57,687 nucleotides of DNA. Source: DTKY01 sp037440765. Its GTDB lineage: Bacteria > Acidobacteriota > Terriglobia > Bryobacterales > Bryobacteraceae. Positions 42,387 through 51,438 of the stretch are shown piece by piece (position 1 is the first letter of the stretch; each line of letters starts with the position of its first letter). The stretch lies in NCBI GenBank assembly GCA_037440765.1, contig JBBITL010000025.1, positions 1 to 57,687 of the forward strand, in the 5' to 3' direction. A program made the translations under genes and the position numbers. The notes beneath the pieces were generated by a model, which was given only the letters and a program-made list of their open reading frames with translations, did not search any database and was not told where the DNA came from.

Positions 42387-42785
42387 TCAACGCTGAACTT
42401 CGCTGCGTTTGACCTGGGCGCGGCGCCGGCCCGAAGCCAGGTTTTCGGCGCTGCCCTGGCGGGCCGTCTCGCTCACTTCGATCTTGTTCACCACCTTCCT
42501 GGCGCCCGCCGTCCTGGCCATGCGCGTGGCGGCGCTCTTGCGCTGTACGACGTCGGTCTTGCCCTCTATGGTGGCCACGCCGCCCTGCACTCGGACCGTG
42601 AACTTGTCGGCGCCCGACTTGGACTTGGCGAAGCGCTGGCGGATGGCGTTCTCTAATTCGGCGTCGGCGGGGGACGGCTTGGCGGCCGTGCGGCTTTGGG
42701 TCTGGGCCTGGGCCGCCAGGGCGAGCAGCATGCCCACCCCCAGCGCCGCGAGCCGGTATCTGGCTGTCAACTGTAGCCTCCACAA
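42387..42785 (-). CDS. secreted BON-domain protein
   Basis: 132 residues. The signal peptide is about residues 1-28 (RLAALGVGMLLALAAQAQ). The BON domain (about 40-105) reads PADAELENAIRQRFAKSKS, DKFTVRVQGGVATIEGKTD and ARKVVNKIEV, the classic alpha/beta pattern. BON domains bind phospholipid or the outer membrane interface, as in OsmY and DolP. The C-terminal 25 residues are Arg/Gln-rich and disordered. A separate gene upstream of the PpiC promoter. Confidence 0.85.
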   Translation of the reverse strand: MWRLQLTARYRLAALGVGMLLALAAQAQTQSRTAAKPSPADAELENAIRQRFAKSKSGADKFTVRVQGGVATIEGKTDVVQRKSAATRMARTAGARKVVNKIEVSETARQGSAENLASGRRRAQVKRSEVQR

Positions 42786-42905
42786 CAGTAGTGCCCGCCG
42801 CGCCGGATTCCTCGCATAATACCGTCACCGCACCACGCTGTTCAGCCCGGCCACGTGCCGGGAAACGCCGTCAGACAGGCCGGGGGCCGGGCGCATCCGG
42901 CCCCT
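42786..42905. other. short intergenic region, nothing recognised
   Basis: 120 bases between the permease stop and the BON gene start on the minus strand. It should hold the BON promoter, but no convincing -35/-10 pair was seen. Confidence 0.3.
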
Positions 42906-44282
42906 TCACCAGGTGCGGCGTTTCCAGTAGAAGTAGAACGGCACGCCGGAGAACATGAGCGCCAGCCCCATGACCGACTCCCGCGGCGAGTTGATCAGCG
43001 TGGAGACCACGACGCAGCCGGCGCCGAAGACAAACAGCAGCGGCACCACGGGGTAGCCGAGCGTCCGGTATGGCCTGGCAAGGCCCGGCTTCTTGCGCCG
43101 CAGCACGATTACCGCCGCGCCCGACAGGCCGTAGAGGATCCAACTGGCGAAGATCACATATGTGAAGAGCTGCTCGTAGCGGCCGCTGAACACCAGGATC
43201 GACGCCCACGCCGACAGCAGGAGGATGGACCGGCTGGGCGTGCCGTAGCCCGGATGAATCCGGCTCACGTAGCGAAAGAAGCGGCCGTCGGCCGCCATGG
43301 CGAACGGCACGCGGGCGCCCGACAGGATCGAGCCGTTCAGAGCGGCGAAAATGGAGACCATGGCGGCGATGCTCACGGCGCCCGCCCCGCCGGCCCCCGC
43401 AATCTGCCGCATCATCTCGGCGGCCACCCGGTCGCTTGAGGCGACGGCTTCGGCCGGCAGGACGTAGAAGTAGGCCAGGTTCGCCCCCAGATAGACCGCC
43501 ATGATGGCCAGCGCGCCTGCCACCAGCGCCAGCGGCAGGTTGCGCTGCGGGCGCGCCACGTCGGAGGCTGCCATGCTCAGGTTGTTCCAGCCGTCGTAGG
43601 CCCACAAAGCCGCCACCAGCGCGGCGAAGAAGCCCGCCACGCCCCCCGAAGCGGGAATGGAAGACGTGAGGTTAGCCGGCGATCCGTGGCCGGAGCCGAG
43701 ACCGACGAATATGATGGCCGCCAGCAATGCCAGCTTGGCGGCGGTCATCACCACCTGAACGCCGCCGCCGAACCGCACCCCAACCGAGTTCACGCCGGCC
43801 AGTAACATGATCACCAGCGCCGCCAGCAACTGGCCGTAGCTTATCTCCAAGGGCCCGCCCCCGGGGCCGATCGGAAGCCGGACGGTAAACAGCACGCCCT
43901 CCAGCCCGGGGCGGAAGTTCGCCAGGTAATAGAAAAAGCCCGTGGCCATGCCGGCGATGGAGCCGCTCTTGGCCACCCAGGTCTGTGTCCAGCCGTACAG
44001 AAACCCCCACAGCGGCCCGTAGGCCTCCCGCAGGTAGACGTATTCGCCGCCGGCCTTGGGCATCGCCGCGCCCAGTTCCGCGTAGCTGAGGGCCCCGAAC
44101 AGGAAGAGCAGGCCCCCCGCCACCCAAACGAGGAACACCATTTCGGCCGACCCGACCTGGTTCACCATCGATCTTGGAACCAGAAAGATGCCGCTGCCGA
44201 TGACCGTGCCGACTACCAGGGATGCGGCGGTCCACGGCCCCAGGACCCGGCGCAGGCCGGCGGCGGGAGGCGGTTCAGGCAT
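42906..44282 (-). CDS. APC-family amino acid permease
   Basis: 458 residues and about 12 transmembrane helices. The first helix has the APC substrate motif ASLVVGTVIGSGIFLVPRSM, followed by LLFLFGALSYAELGAAMPKA and GGEYVYLREAYGPLWGFLYG, typical of LAT/APC exchangers. ALWAYDGWNNLSMAASDV is the conserved helix-6 region. It imports or exchanges amino acids. Its start overlaps the stop of the sodium symporter gene by 8 bases, forming a two-transporter operon. Confidence 0.92.
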   Translation of the reverse strand: MPEPPPAAGLRRVLGPWTAASLVVGTVIGSGIFLVPRSMVNQVGSAEMVFLVWVAGGLLFLFGALSYAELGAAMPKAGGEYVYLREAYGPLWGFLYGWTQTWVAKSGSIAGMATGFFYYLANFRPGLEGVLFTVRLPIGPGGGPLEISYGQLLAALVIMLLAGVNSVGVRFGGGVQVVMTAAKLALLAAIIFVGLGSGHGSPANLTSSIPASGGVAGFFAALVAALWAYDGWNNLSMAASDVARPQRNLPLALVAGALAIMAVYLGANLAYFYVLPAEAVASSDRVAAEMMRQIAGAGGAGAVSIAAMVSIFAALNGSILSGARVPFAMAADGRFFRYVSRIHPGYGTPSRSILLLSAWASILVFSGRYEQLFTYVIFASWILYGLSGAAVIVLRRKKPGLARPYRTLGYPVVPLLFVFGAGCVVVSTLINSPRESVMGLALMFSGVPFYFYWKRRTW

Positions 44283-45720
44283 GAGTCTCCTTGCGCTCGA
44301 ACAAGGACGCGGCGCATCCGGTCGAGAAAGTCACCACCGTGCCTATGAGCACGTACCAGGTCCAGGCGACGGCCGTGTACTGCTTCACCGCGGCCATGGC
44401 GACCAGGCCCGCAACCATCCCCGCCACGGCGGCCTTCTCGCCCACCCGCCGGGTCAGCACGCCCAGCAGGAAGACGCCCAGCAGAGCGCCGTAGATCACC
44501 GATGCAATCGACAGGCCGGCCTCCAGCACCGATCCCCATTGCCGCGCCAGGTACCCGATGGCCAGCAGCACCACGCCCCAGAAAACCGTGGCCCCGCGGG
44601 CCATGCGCAGGTAGTGCTTCTCCCCGCGGGGCCGCGCCAGAGGCCGGTAGAAGTCCATGATGCTGGTGGAGGCCAGCGAGTTCAGCGCGGCGCTGAGGTT
44701 CGACATGGCGGCGGCCAGTATGGCCGATACCACCAGTCCGGCCACGCCCGGCGGAAGGTATCGCCACACGAAGTCGGGGTAGATCCGGTCGGCCGGCTGC
44801 GGAGCGGCCAGACCCGCGCCCGAATAGAAGACCCAGAGCGCCAGGCCGATGAACAGGAACAGGCTGAACTGGACGAAGATCACCACCCAGCTTCCCAGCA
44901 GCGCGGCGCGGCTCTCCCCCTGACTGCGGGCGGCCAGCAGGCGCTGCACCAGGAGCTGCTCGGTTCCGTGGCTGGCGGTTGTCAGGAAGCAGCCTCCGAT
45001 GATGCCCGCCCAGAAGGAATATGTACGGGAGAAGAACTCGGCGGTGGGTGAGAACCGGAAGTCCAGAAGTTGCAGCTTGCCCGCCGCCGCCGCCGAGCTC
45101 CAGACCTCGCTCCAGCCGCCCGGCACGTGCCCCAATATCACCCAGAAGCTCACGATGGCGCCGGCCACGTACAGGAACATCTGGACCACGTCGGTCCAGA
45201 TGACGGCAGTCATCCCGCCCTCAAAGGTGTAGAACAGTGTCAGGCAGACGATAACCGTGATCGAGGCCAGCTCGCCCGTGCCGAGCACGATCGACACGAC
45301 GATGGAGATGGCGAAAACGCGCACGCCCTCGGCCAGGGCGCGGAGCACCAGGAACGTCCCGGCTGTCAGCTTGCGGACGCGCGGCCCGAAGCGGCGGCCG
45401 ATCAGCTCATAGGCCGTGTACAACTCCCCCCGAAAGTAATGGGGCAGGAACAGAGCCGAGATGACCAGCCTGGCCAACAGGTAGCCGAAAACCACCTGCA
45501 AAAAGCCCAGGTTGCCGGCGAAGGACAGGGCCGGGGTCCCGATGATGGTCAGAGTGCTGGTCTCGGCCGAAACGATGGACAGAGCGATCGCCCACCAGGG
45601 GGTTGACCTGCCGCCCAGGAAGTAGTCCTTCAGGCTCCGCTGCGTGCGCCGGAACCGGGCGCCGAACCAGGTGATCCCAACCAGGTAGACGGCGATGATG
45701 GCCAGATCAAGGTAACGCAC
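44275..45720 (-). CDS. sodium:solute symporter (SSS family)
   Basis: 481 residues from the GTG at 45720, immediately before the first helix (YLDLAIIAVYLVGITWFG); the frame runs 73 codons further without family similarity. About 13 helices. SSS motifs: DYFLGGRSTPWWAIALSIVS, SAETSTLTIIGTPALSFAGN and, later, SAILAAAMSNLSAALNSLAS. The family covers sugars, amino acids, organic acids and sialic acid; the cargo here cannot be set. It is divergent from the secreted TPR gene. Confidence 0.9.
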   Translation of the reverse strand: MRYLDLAIIAVYLVGITWFGARFRRTQRSLKDYFLGGRSTPWWAIALSIVSAETSTLTIIGTPALSFAGNLGFLQVVFGYLLARLVISALFLPHYFRGELYTAYELIGRRFGPRVRKLTAGTFLVLRALAEGVRVFAISIVVSIVLGTGELASITVIVCLTLFYTFEGGMTAVIWTDVVQMFLYVAGAIVSFWVILGHVPGGWSEVWSSAAAAGKLQLLDFRFSPTAEFFSRTYSFWAGIIGGCFLTTASHGTEQLLVQRLLAARSQGESRAALLGSWVVIFVQFSLFLFIGLALWVFYSGAGLAAPQPADRIYPDFVWRYLPPGVAGLVVSAILAAAMSNLSAALNSLASTSIMDFYRPLARPRGEKHYLRMARGATVFWGVVLLAIGYLARQWGSVLEAGLSIASVIYGALLGVFLLGVLTRRVGEKAAVAGMVAGLVAMAAVKQYTAVAWTWYVLIGTVVTFSTGCAASLFERKETHA

Positions 45721-45819
45721 GGAAAACGGGATGATACCAAAAGGGGGAAGACGAAAGACAGAAGGGCAAGAGGCGAACGTGATTTTGAAACAATTCGCGC
45801 GGCGGAGTCGTCCAAACGG

Positions 45820-45848
45820 TTGCAGGACGGCCGGGGATGGGATATACT
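45820..45848 (+). promoter_or_regulatory. sigma-70 promoter for the secreted TPR protein
   Basis: TTGCAG, 17-base spacer, TATACT. The -10 is near consensus. It gives a leader of about 95 bases before the GTG at 45952. Confidence 0.5.
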
Positions 45849-45951
45849 CCGCTGTTGCGGGTCGGGCATCGAAACCTGGAACAGCAAGCCCATCGCGGCC
45901 GTACGGGGAGCCTGACTGAGGTATTGTAAAATCGCACATCAGGAGGCCGTT

Positions 45952-47238
45952 GTGCCGGTTCGATCAATTAGGACGTTGTTGTTGCTGGCGGTTGCCACGC
46001 CGTTCGCCGTCGTATCGCTATGGGCCCAGGCGCCCAAGAGGGACTGGAAGGATCGCGCGGAGTACGACCTGTACGAGGCCGCCACCAAGGCCGCCGACCA
46101 CAACAAGCGATTGGAGTTGCTGAACGCCTGGAACGAGAAGTACCCTTCCAGCGACTTCAGGATGGAGCGGCTCGTGCTGTTCCTGAACACCTACAACGCC
46201 ATGGGGAACGCCGAGCAGGTGATGCGGACCGGCAACGAGATCCTGGCCATCGACTCCAGAAACATCACACCGCTGTACTTCATGACGCTGAACACTGTGC
46301 GCCTGGCCAAGCCGGCGCCGGAGCTGTTGAGTATGGCCGAGAAGGCGGCGCGGAGCCTGGTGGCCAACTATGACAGCCTGCGGCCGTCGGCGACCCCGGA
46401 GGCCGACTGGAATAAGGAGCGGCCCAACATCATGGCCCTGGGGCACCTGTCGCTCGGCTGGATCGCAATGCAGCGCAAGGACAACGTGGCCGCGGAGAAG
46501 GAGTTCACCCAGAGCCTGAAGTACAATCCGAACAATGGGCAGGTGTCCTACTGGCTCGGCAGCGCGATCCTCGCCCAGCGGAACCCCGACACGCAGGATA
46601 CCGCGCTGTTCCATATAGCGCGCGCCGCCTCGTATACTGGCGAAGGCGCGTACCCGGATGCCGGCCGAAAGCAGGCTTCCGACTACCTGATCAAGGCCTA
46701 CACCAATTACCACGGCTCGGCTGATGGCCTTGACGCGGTACGGAAGCTAGCGGCCGCGCAGGCTTTCCCGCCGGCGGACTTCACGATCAAGAGCTCCCAG
46801 CAACTTGAGATCGAGAAGGAAGAGCAGTTCAGGAGAGAAAACCCCATGCTGGCGCTCTGGCACACCGTGAAGACGGAACTGACGAAACAGACCGGTGCGG
46901 CGGCCTACTTCGAGAACAACGTGAAGGGCGCGCTGCTGCCCGGCGGGGTCAACAACGTCAAGCGGTTCAGGGCCACGCTGGTGGCCGCCAAGCCGGCCAA
47001 GAACCCTAAGGAACTGGTCCTGTCGCTGGAGAACCCGGCAGGGGACATCACCCTCACCCTCGTCGAGGAGGCGCTGACCGGCTCGGCGCCCGCAGGCACG
47101 GTGCTGGAGTTCGAAGGCGTGCCCACCGGGTTCACCGCTTCTCCGTTCATGCTGATCTTCGAGGTGGATCACGATCAGTTGTCGGGCTGGCCTACGCCGC
47201 CCGCCGCGAAGAAGAAGGCGGCGCCCGCCAAGAAGTAG
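45952..47238 (+). CDS. secreted tetratricopeptide-repeat protein
   Basis: 428 residues from GTG 45952 with AGGAGG 5 bases upstream. Signal peptide IRTLLLLAVATPFAVVSLWA. TPR-like helical pairs (about 30-250) include AATKAADHNKRLELLNAWNE and GHLSLGWIAMQRKDNVAAEK then EFTQSLKYNPNNGQVSYWLG. The C-terminal part (about 300-410) is a beta-rich unknown domain, ending in a Lys/Ala/Pro tail (PPAAKKKAAPAKK). Such proteins are common in Acidobacteriota. Probable periplasmic or surface scaffold. Confidence 0.85.
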   Translation: MPVRSIRTLLLLAVATPFAVVSLWAQAPKRDWKDRAEYDLYEAATKAADHNKRLELLNAWNEKYPSSDFRMERLVLFLNTYNAMGNAEQVMRTGNEILAIDSRNITPLYFMTLNTVRLAKPAPELLSMAEKAARSLVANYDSLRPSATPEADWNKERPNIMALGHLSLGWIAMQRKDNVAAEKEFTQSLKYNPNNGQVSYWLGSAILAQRNPDTQDTALFHIARAASYTGEGAYPDAGRKQASDYLIKAYTNYHGSADGLDAVRKLAAAQAFPPADFTIKSSQQLEIEKEEQFRRENPMLALWHTVKTELTKQTGAAAYFENNVKGALLPGGVNNVKRFRATLVAAKPAKNPKELVLSLENPAGDITLTLVEEALTGSAPAGTVLEFEGVPTGFTASPFMLIFEVDHDQLSGWPTPPAAKKKAAPAKK

Positions 47239-47252
47239 CAGGGCGAAGCAGC

Positions 47253-47738
47253 TTACATCTTGTAGCGGCCGAGGTCGTCGTCGCCGAGGCCCTCAAGCCA
47301 GCGGCGCAGATCCTCGCGGCTGATCTTGTCGCTGACTGAGGCGGCCGCCTTGGGGGAACTGAGCACGGAGTCGTCCACGTAGATGGGGCAGTCGACCCGG
47401 AGGGCGACGGCCAGGGCGTCGCTCGGGCGGGAGTCGATGCTGATGAGTTCGCCGTTGCGCTCCAGCCAGATGACGGCGTAGAACGTGTCGTCCTTCAGTT
47501 CGTTCACCACCACCTTGCGGACGCCGGTTTCCAGACCCATCAGCAGGATGCGGATCAGGTCGTGGGTCATCGGGCGTGGCGTGGCCACTTTCTCGATCTC
47601 CAGCGCAATGGCGTTGGCTTCGTAGATGCCCACCCAGATGGGCAGGATGGCGTCGCCGCCCGTGTCGCGCAGAATGACAATCGGCATGTTCGTCACCGGA
47701 TCCATCATCAGGCCCCGGATCCTCATTTCGACTTCCAT
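47253..47738 (-). CDS. bifunctional nuclease (BFN/DUF151) family protein
   Basis: 161 residues. The BFN domain (about 5-130) is clear: DPVTNMPIVILRDTGGDAIL, PIWVGIYEANAIALEIEKV, PRPMTHDLIRILLMGLE and SIDSRPSDALAVALRVDCPI. The C-terminal 30 residues (SREDLRRWLEGLGDDDLGRY) match the UVR-like tail of bacterial members. In plants the family has nuclease activity; the bacterial role is unsettled. Encoded right after miaB, a recurring neighbourhood. Confidence 0.92.
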   Translation of the reverse strand: MEVEMRIRGLMMDPVTNMPIVILRDTGGDAILPIWVGIYEANAIALEIEKVATPRPMTHDLIRILLMGLETGVRKVVVNELKDDTFYAVIWLERNGELISIDSRPSDALAVALRVDCPIYVDDSVLSSPKAAASVSDKISREDLRRWLEGLGDDDLGRYKM

Positions 47739-47756
47739 GACGTGCCCCCAAGACCA

Positions 47757-49109
47757 TTAGAGCAGATCCAGGCTGCGGCCAGTCAGGGAGTTCGGCCCGG
47801 CGCCGGTGACCAGCACCACGGCGTAGCGTCCCGCCAGTCCCTCCACGGCCGGCGGGGCGGAGAAGTTCAGGACCCGGTTCTGTGAAGTGCGGCCGATCCA
47901 CTGGCCGGTGGCCTGGTTGTAGCCCTCAACCAGCACCTCCTGGGTTGATCCGGTCAACGCGGAGTTGCGGCTGAGCTGGATCGCCCGCTGCCTCTGTTGA
48001 ATGATGGAGAGGCGCCGGCCGGCCTCCTGCTCGGGGATCTGCCCGTCAAGCGCCAGCGCCGCAGTGCTGGGACGGGGCGAGTACTTGAAGCTGAACAGCG
48101 AGTCGTAGCCCACCTGGTCGAGCAGCGAGAGGGTCTCCTCAAAGTCCAGTTCGGTCTCGCCGGGAAACCCCACGATGATGTCGGTAGTGACGGCGATGCC
48201 GCGCCGGGCGCTCCTGATCCATTCGATGCGCCGCAGGTACTCCTCCCGGGTATACAGCCGCTGCATGCGCTCCAGAATCCTCGTCGAGCCTGACTGGACC
48301 GGGAGATGGACGTGGTCGCAGAGTGCCGCGTGATTGTCGATGGCTTCCACGATCGACCGGCTGAAGTCCCGGGGGTGCGAGGTGGCGAATCGCACGCGCC
48401 TCAGGCCCGGGACCCCGGCCACCTTACCAAGCAGATCCGCGAAGTCCGCCGCCTGGCCTGAAGGGTCCCGGTAACTGTTTACGTTCTGGCCGAGCAACAG
48501 GACTTCTGTGTATCCGGACTCGGCCAGCCCCCGGGCCTCATCCAGAATGCTGCCGCTCGCGCGGCTTCGCTCACGGCCGCGGGTAAAGGGCACGACGCAA
48601 TAGGCGCAGGCCTTGTCGCAGCCCTCTATGACGGTGATATAGGCCCGGTGCGGGTTGTCCCGGCGGACGTAGGGCGTCTCGAAGGTGTCGTCTTCGGCCG
48701 GCTCCAGTCCCGTCACCTGGCGGTCGCCGGCCTCGATCCGCGAGATCAGGCCGGGCAGCCGGTGGTAGCTGGCCGAGCCGCAGACCAGGCTGACGTAGGG
48801 GGCCTGCTCGAAGATGCGCCGGCCTTCCTGTTGGGCGACGCAGCCGAGCACGCCGAACAACCTGCCGCCGGCCGCGCGCTTGAACTGGCGGAGGCGCTGA
48901 TAGACTTTCTGTTCGGCCTTGTCGCGGACGCTACAGGTGTTGTAAAGCACCAGGCCGGCCTGCTCCGGGCTGTCAACCCGCGTGTAGCCGAGGGCCGCAA
49001 GCGTGCCGACCACTTTTTCGGAGTCATGCACGTTCATCTGGCATCCGAACGTTTCCAGGTAGAAGGTCTTCTGGCCCTGCACTTTCCTCCAGTGTACCCG
49101 GCTGAACAT
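47757..49109 (-). CDS. miaB: tRNA-2-methylthio-N6-dimethylallyladenosine synthase MiaB
   Basis: 450 residues. The N-terminal methylthiotransferase domain has three conserved cysteines in FYLETFGCQMNVHDSE, YNTCSVRDKAEQ and VLGCVAQQEG for the auxiliary cluster. The radical SAM triad is VIEGCDKACAYCVVPFTRGR (CxxxCxxC). The TRAM domain at the C-terminus (about 380-445) includes VLVEGYNQATGQWIGRTSQN. It methylthiolates i6A37 in tRNAs reading UNN codons. It lies 62 bases downstream of proS and may share its transcript. Confidence 0.95.
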   Translation of the reverse strand: MFSRVHWRKVQGQKTFYLETFGCQMNVHDSEKVVGTLAALGYTRVDSPEQAGLVLYNTCSVRDKAEQKVYQRLRQFKRAAGGRLFGVLGCVAQQEGRRIFEQAPYVSLVCGSASYHRLPGLISRIEAGDRQVTGLEPAEDDTFETPYVRRDNPHRAYITVIEGCDKACAYCVVPFTRGRERSRASGSILDEARGLAESGYTEVLLLGQNVNSYRDPSGQAADFADLLGKVAGVPGLRRVRFATSHPRDFSRSIVEAIDNHAALCDHVHLPVQSGSTRILERMQRLYTREEYLRRIEWIRSARRGIAVTTDIIVGFPGETELDFEETLSLLDQVGYDSLFSFKYSPRPSTAALALDGQIPEQEAGRRLSIIQQRQRAIQLSRNSALTGSTQEVLVEGYNQATGQWIGRTSQNRVLNFSAPPAVEGLAGRYAVVLVTGAGPNSLTGRSLDLL

Positions 49110-49171
49110 CTGCGAGCATCTGAGCGCGCCCCGGCGCCCCTGGATCTTGAGGCCGGGCGTCGAGGCGGCCC

Positions 49172-50896
49172 CTAAGCTGATCCTTCCGCAACAGCCGCCC
49201 GCGCGGCAGAGGCCACGTGGGCGGGAGCGCCGGCGGTGGCGACTTCAATCGTCTCGCGGGTGCGGCGGTTGAAGACCTCGACCTTGCCCTGGCCCAGCTT
49301 CTTGCCCACAGTGATGCGGAAGGGGAGGCCGATCAGGTCGGCGTCCTTGAACTTCACGCCCGGCCGCTCGTCACGGTCGTCCAACAGCGCATCCAGACCC
49401 TGCGCCAGGCATTCCCGATAGATCTCAACCGCAGCCTTGCGCTGCGCGGCATCCGAATTGTTGACCGGCGTGACCACCACCTCGAACGGGGCGATGGCAG
49501 AAGGCAGGGCCATGCCGTCCCGGTCATGGTAAAGCTCGACCGCGGCGCACAGGATGCGCTCGATGCCGATGCCGTAGGAGCCCATGATAGGGGTCACTTC
49601 GGCGCCGGAGGCGCTCAACACGCGCAGCCCCATGCTCTCGGAGTACTTGTAGCCCAGCTTGAAGATGTGGCCGATCTCGACGGTCTTCTTCAGCTGGAGC
49701 GGCTTGCCGCAGTTCTTACATGAGTCGCCTGCGGCCACCTGCCTGAGGTCGTGCCACTCCGGAGTGAAGTCCTCGCCCGGCGTCACATGGCGCAGGTGGT
49801 AGTCGTCCTGATTGGCCCCGGCGATCATGTTGCGGCGGCCGGCCAGCGCCAGGTCGGCCAGAATCCGCATCCCGCGAATCCCTACCGGGCCGAGCGAGCC
49901 GGCGTCCGCTCCGAACCGGGCACGGATCTCCTCCGGGTGGGCCGGGCGCGCCCCGCCCACACCGGCAATGGATGCAAACTTGGTTTCGCTGAGGTTGTGG
50001 TCGCCCCGCACCAGCGCCAGAACAAGCTCCCCCCCGGCCGCCATCACCAGGCTCTTCATCTGGGAGGTTTCCGGCAGGCCGGTCAACTCTGCCACCTCGG
50101 CGATAGTCTTCCTGCCCGGCGTATGGAACTTCTCCGGAATGAGGTTCTCCTGCGGATCCGGCGCCAGGGGGGCCGAAGGCTCTGACTCGGCCTTCTCCAG
50201 GTTGGCGGCGTAGCCGCAGGAGCCGCACAGAGCCACCCAGTCCTCGCCTGCCTCGGTGGGCGCCATGAACTCGTGGGACTGGCTGCCCCCCATGGCCCCT
50301 GAATGGGCCTCCACGGCGAAGTACTTCAGGCCGCAGCGGTCGAAGATCCGGCAGTACGCCCGATGGTGCTTCTGGTAGGCCACGTCCAGGCCGGAGGCGT
50401 CCAGGTCGAAGCTGTAGGAGTCCTTCATGATGAACTGGCGCACGCGCAGCAGGCCGCTCTTGGGCCGGGGCTCGTCCCGGAACTTGGTCTGGATCTGGTA
50501 CCAGATCTGAGGAAGCTGCTTGTAGCTGCGCAACTCGCCGCGCGCCACGCTGGTCATGACCTCTTCGTGCGTCATGCCCAGGCACAGGTTGTGCTGCCAG
50601 CGGTCGCGCAGCCGGAACATGTTGTCGCCCATCACGTCCCAGCGGCCCGACTCCTGCCAGAGCTCGGCCGGGTGCAGGGCGGGCAGCAGCATCTCCTGCG
50701 CGCCGATGGCGTCCATCTCCTGGCGCACGATCCGCGTGATCTTCAGCAGGGACCGCTGAGCCAGAAAAAGATAGTTGTAGATACCCGCCGAAAGCTGGCG
50801 GATGTAGCCGGCCCGCAGCAGCAGTTGATGGCTGGCGACCTCGGCCTCGGCGGGGTTCTCCCGCAGAGTGGGAATGAACAGCGCGCTCCAATGCAT
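49172..50896 (-). CDS. proS: prolyl-tRNA synthetase (bacterial type)
   Basis: 574 residues, the length of the bacterial ProS with an editing domain. Class II motifs: RQLSAGIYNYLFLAQRSLLK and MDAIGAQEMLLPALHPAELW (motif 1), PQIWYQIQTKFRDEPRPKSG (motif 2) and MGSYGIGIERILCAAVELYH (motif 3). The INS editing domain (about 225-385) includes MKSLVMAAGGELVLALVRGD. The anticodon domain is at about 470-560. An Ala-rich C-terminal tail is unusual but minor. Confidence 0.96.
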   Translation of the reverse strand: MHWSALFIPTLRENPAEAEVASHQLLLRAGYIRQLSAGIYNYLFLAQRSLLKITRIVRQEMDAIGAQEMLLPALHPAELWQESGRWDVMGDNMFRLRDRWQHNLCLGMTHEEVMTSVARGELRSYKQLPQIWYQIQTKFRDEPRPKSGLLRVRQFIMKDSYSFDLDASGLDVAYQKHHRAYCRIFDRCGLKYFAVEAHSGAMGGSQSHEFMAPTEAGEDWVALCGSCGYAANLEKAESEPSAPLAPDPQENLIPEKFHTPGRKTIAEVAELTGLPETSQMKSLVMAAGGELVLALVRGDHNLSETKFASIAGVGGARPAHPEEIRARFGADAGSLGPVGIRGMRILADLALAGRRNMIAGANQDDYHLRHVTPGEDFTPEWHDLRQVAAGDSCKNCGKPLQLKKTVEIGHIFKLGYKYSESMGLRVLSASGAEVTPIMGSYGIGIERILCAAVELYHDRDGMALPSAIAPFEVVVTPVNNSDAAQRKAAVEIYRECLAQGLDALLDDRDERPGVKFKDADLIGLPFRITVGKKLGQGKVEVFNRRTRETIEVATAGAPAHVASAARAAVAEGSA

Positions 50897-50929
50897 GGGA
50901 AATCTCGAAGGAAAACGGGCGAATCAGCT

Positions 50930-50938
50930 ATTTTAGCA
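50930..50938 (-). promoter_or_regulatory. extended -10 promoter for proS
   Basis: TGCTAAAAT on the minus strand within CATGCTAAAATAG, identical to the promoter upstream of the PpiC gene and with the same distance to the start codon. It lies in the divergent gap with rpiB. Confidence 0.55.
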
Positions 50939-50961
50939 TGTTAGAATTAGGACTGATTTCC

Positions 50962-51438
50962 ATGCGGGTTGCGATCGGGGCGGATCACGCCGGGCTGATT
51001 CTAAAAGAACATATCAGGGAGAAGTTGGAGCGGAACGGACACCAGGTGGTGGACCACGGGACGCACTCGGCGGCCTCCTCCGACTACCCGGACTACGCCG
51101 CGCTGGTGGCCGGCGACGTGGCGGCGGGCCGCGCCGACAGGGGCATCCTGGTGTGCTCCACCGGGGTGGGCATGTCGATCACGGCCAACAAGATCAAAGG
51201 GGTAAGGGCGGCTGTGGGCGCCTCGGTGGACGAGGTGGAACTGGTGCGCGGGCACAACGACGCCAACGTCCTCACCTTCGGCGCCAGGTACACCGGGCCC
51301 GAGGAGGCCGACGCCATGGTGGACGTTTTCCTTGCCGCCCGGTTCGAAGGCGGCCGCCACGCCCGCCGCCTGGACAAGATTGCGGCGCTGGAGCGGGACT
51401 CCTGCCGCGGAAGAGAGACGCAGGGAACACGCGAATGA
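50962..51438 (+). CDS. rpiB: ribose-5-phosphate isomerase B
   Basis: 158 residues from the ATG at 50962. Conserved features: VAIGADHAGLILKEHIREKL, VVDHGTHSAASSDYPDYAAL, the active-site cysteine loop GILVCSTGVGMSITANKIKG and the end of the core VRGHNDANVLTFGARYTG. It interconverts ribose 5-phosphate and ribulose 5-phosphate and is related to allose-phosphate isomerase. Its stop overlaps the glyA start (ATGA). Confidence 0.94.
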   Translation: MRVAIGADHAGLILKEHIREKLERNGHQVVDHGTHSAASSDYPDYAALVAGDVAAGRADRGILVCSTGVGMSITANKIKGVRAAVGASVDEVELVRGHNDANVLTFGARYTGPEEADAMVDVFLAARFEGGRHARRLDKIAALERDSCRGRETQGTRE

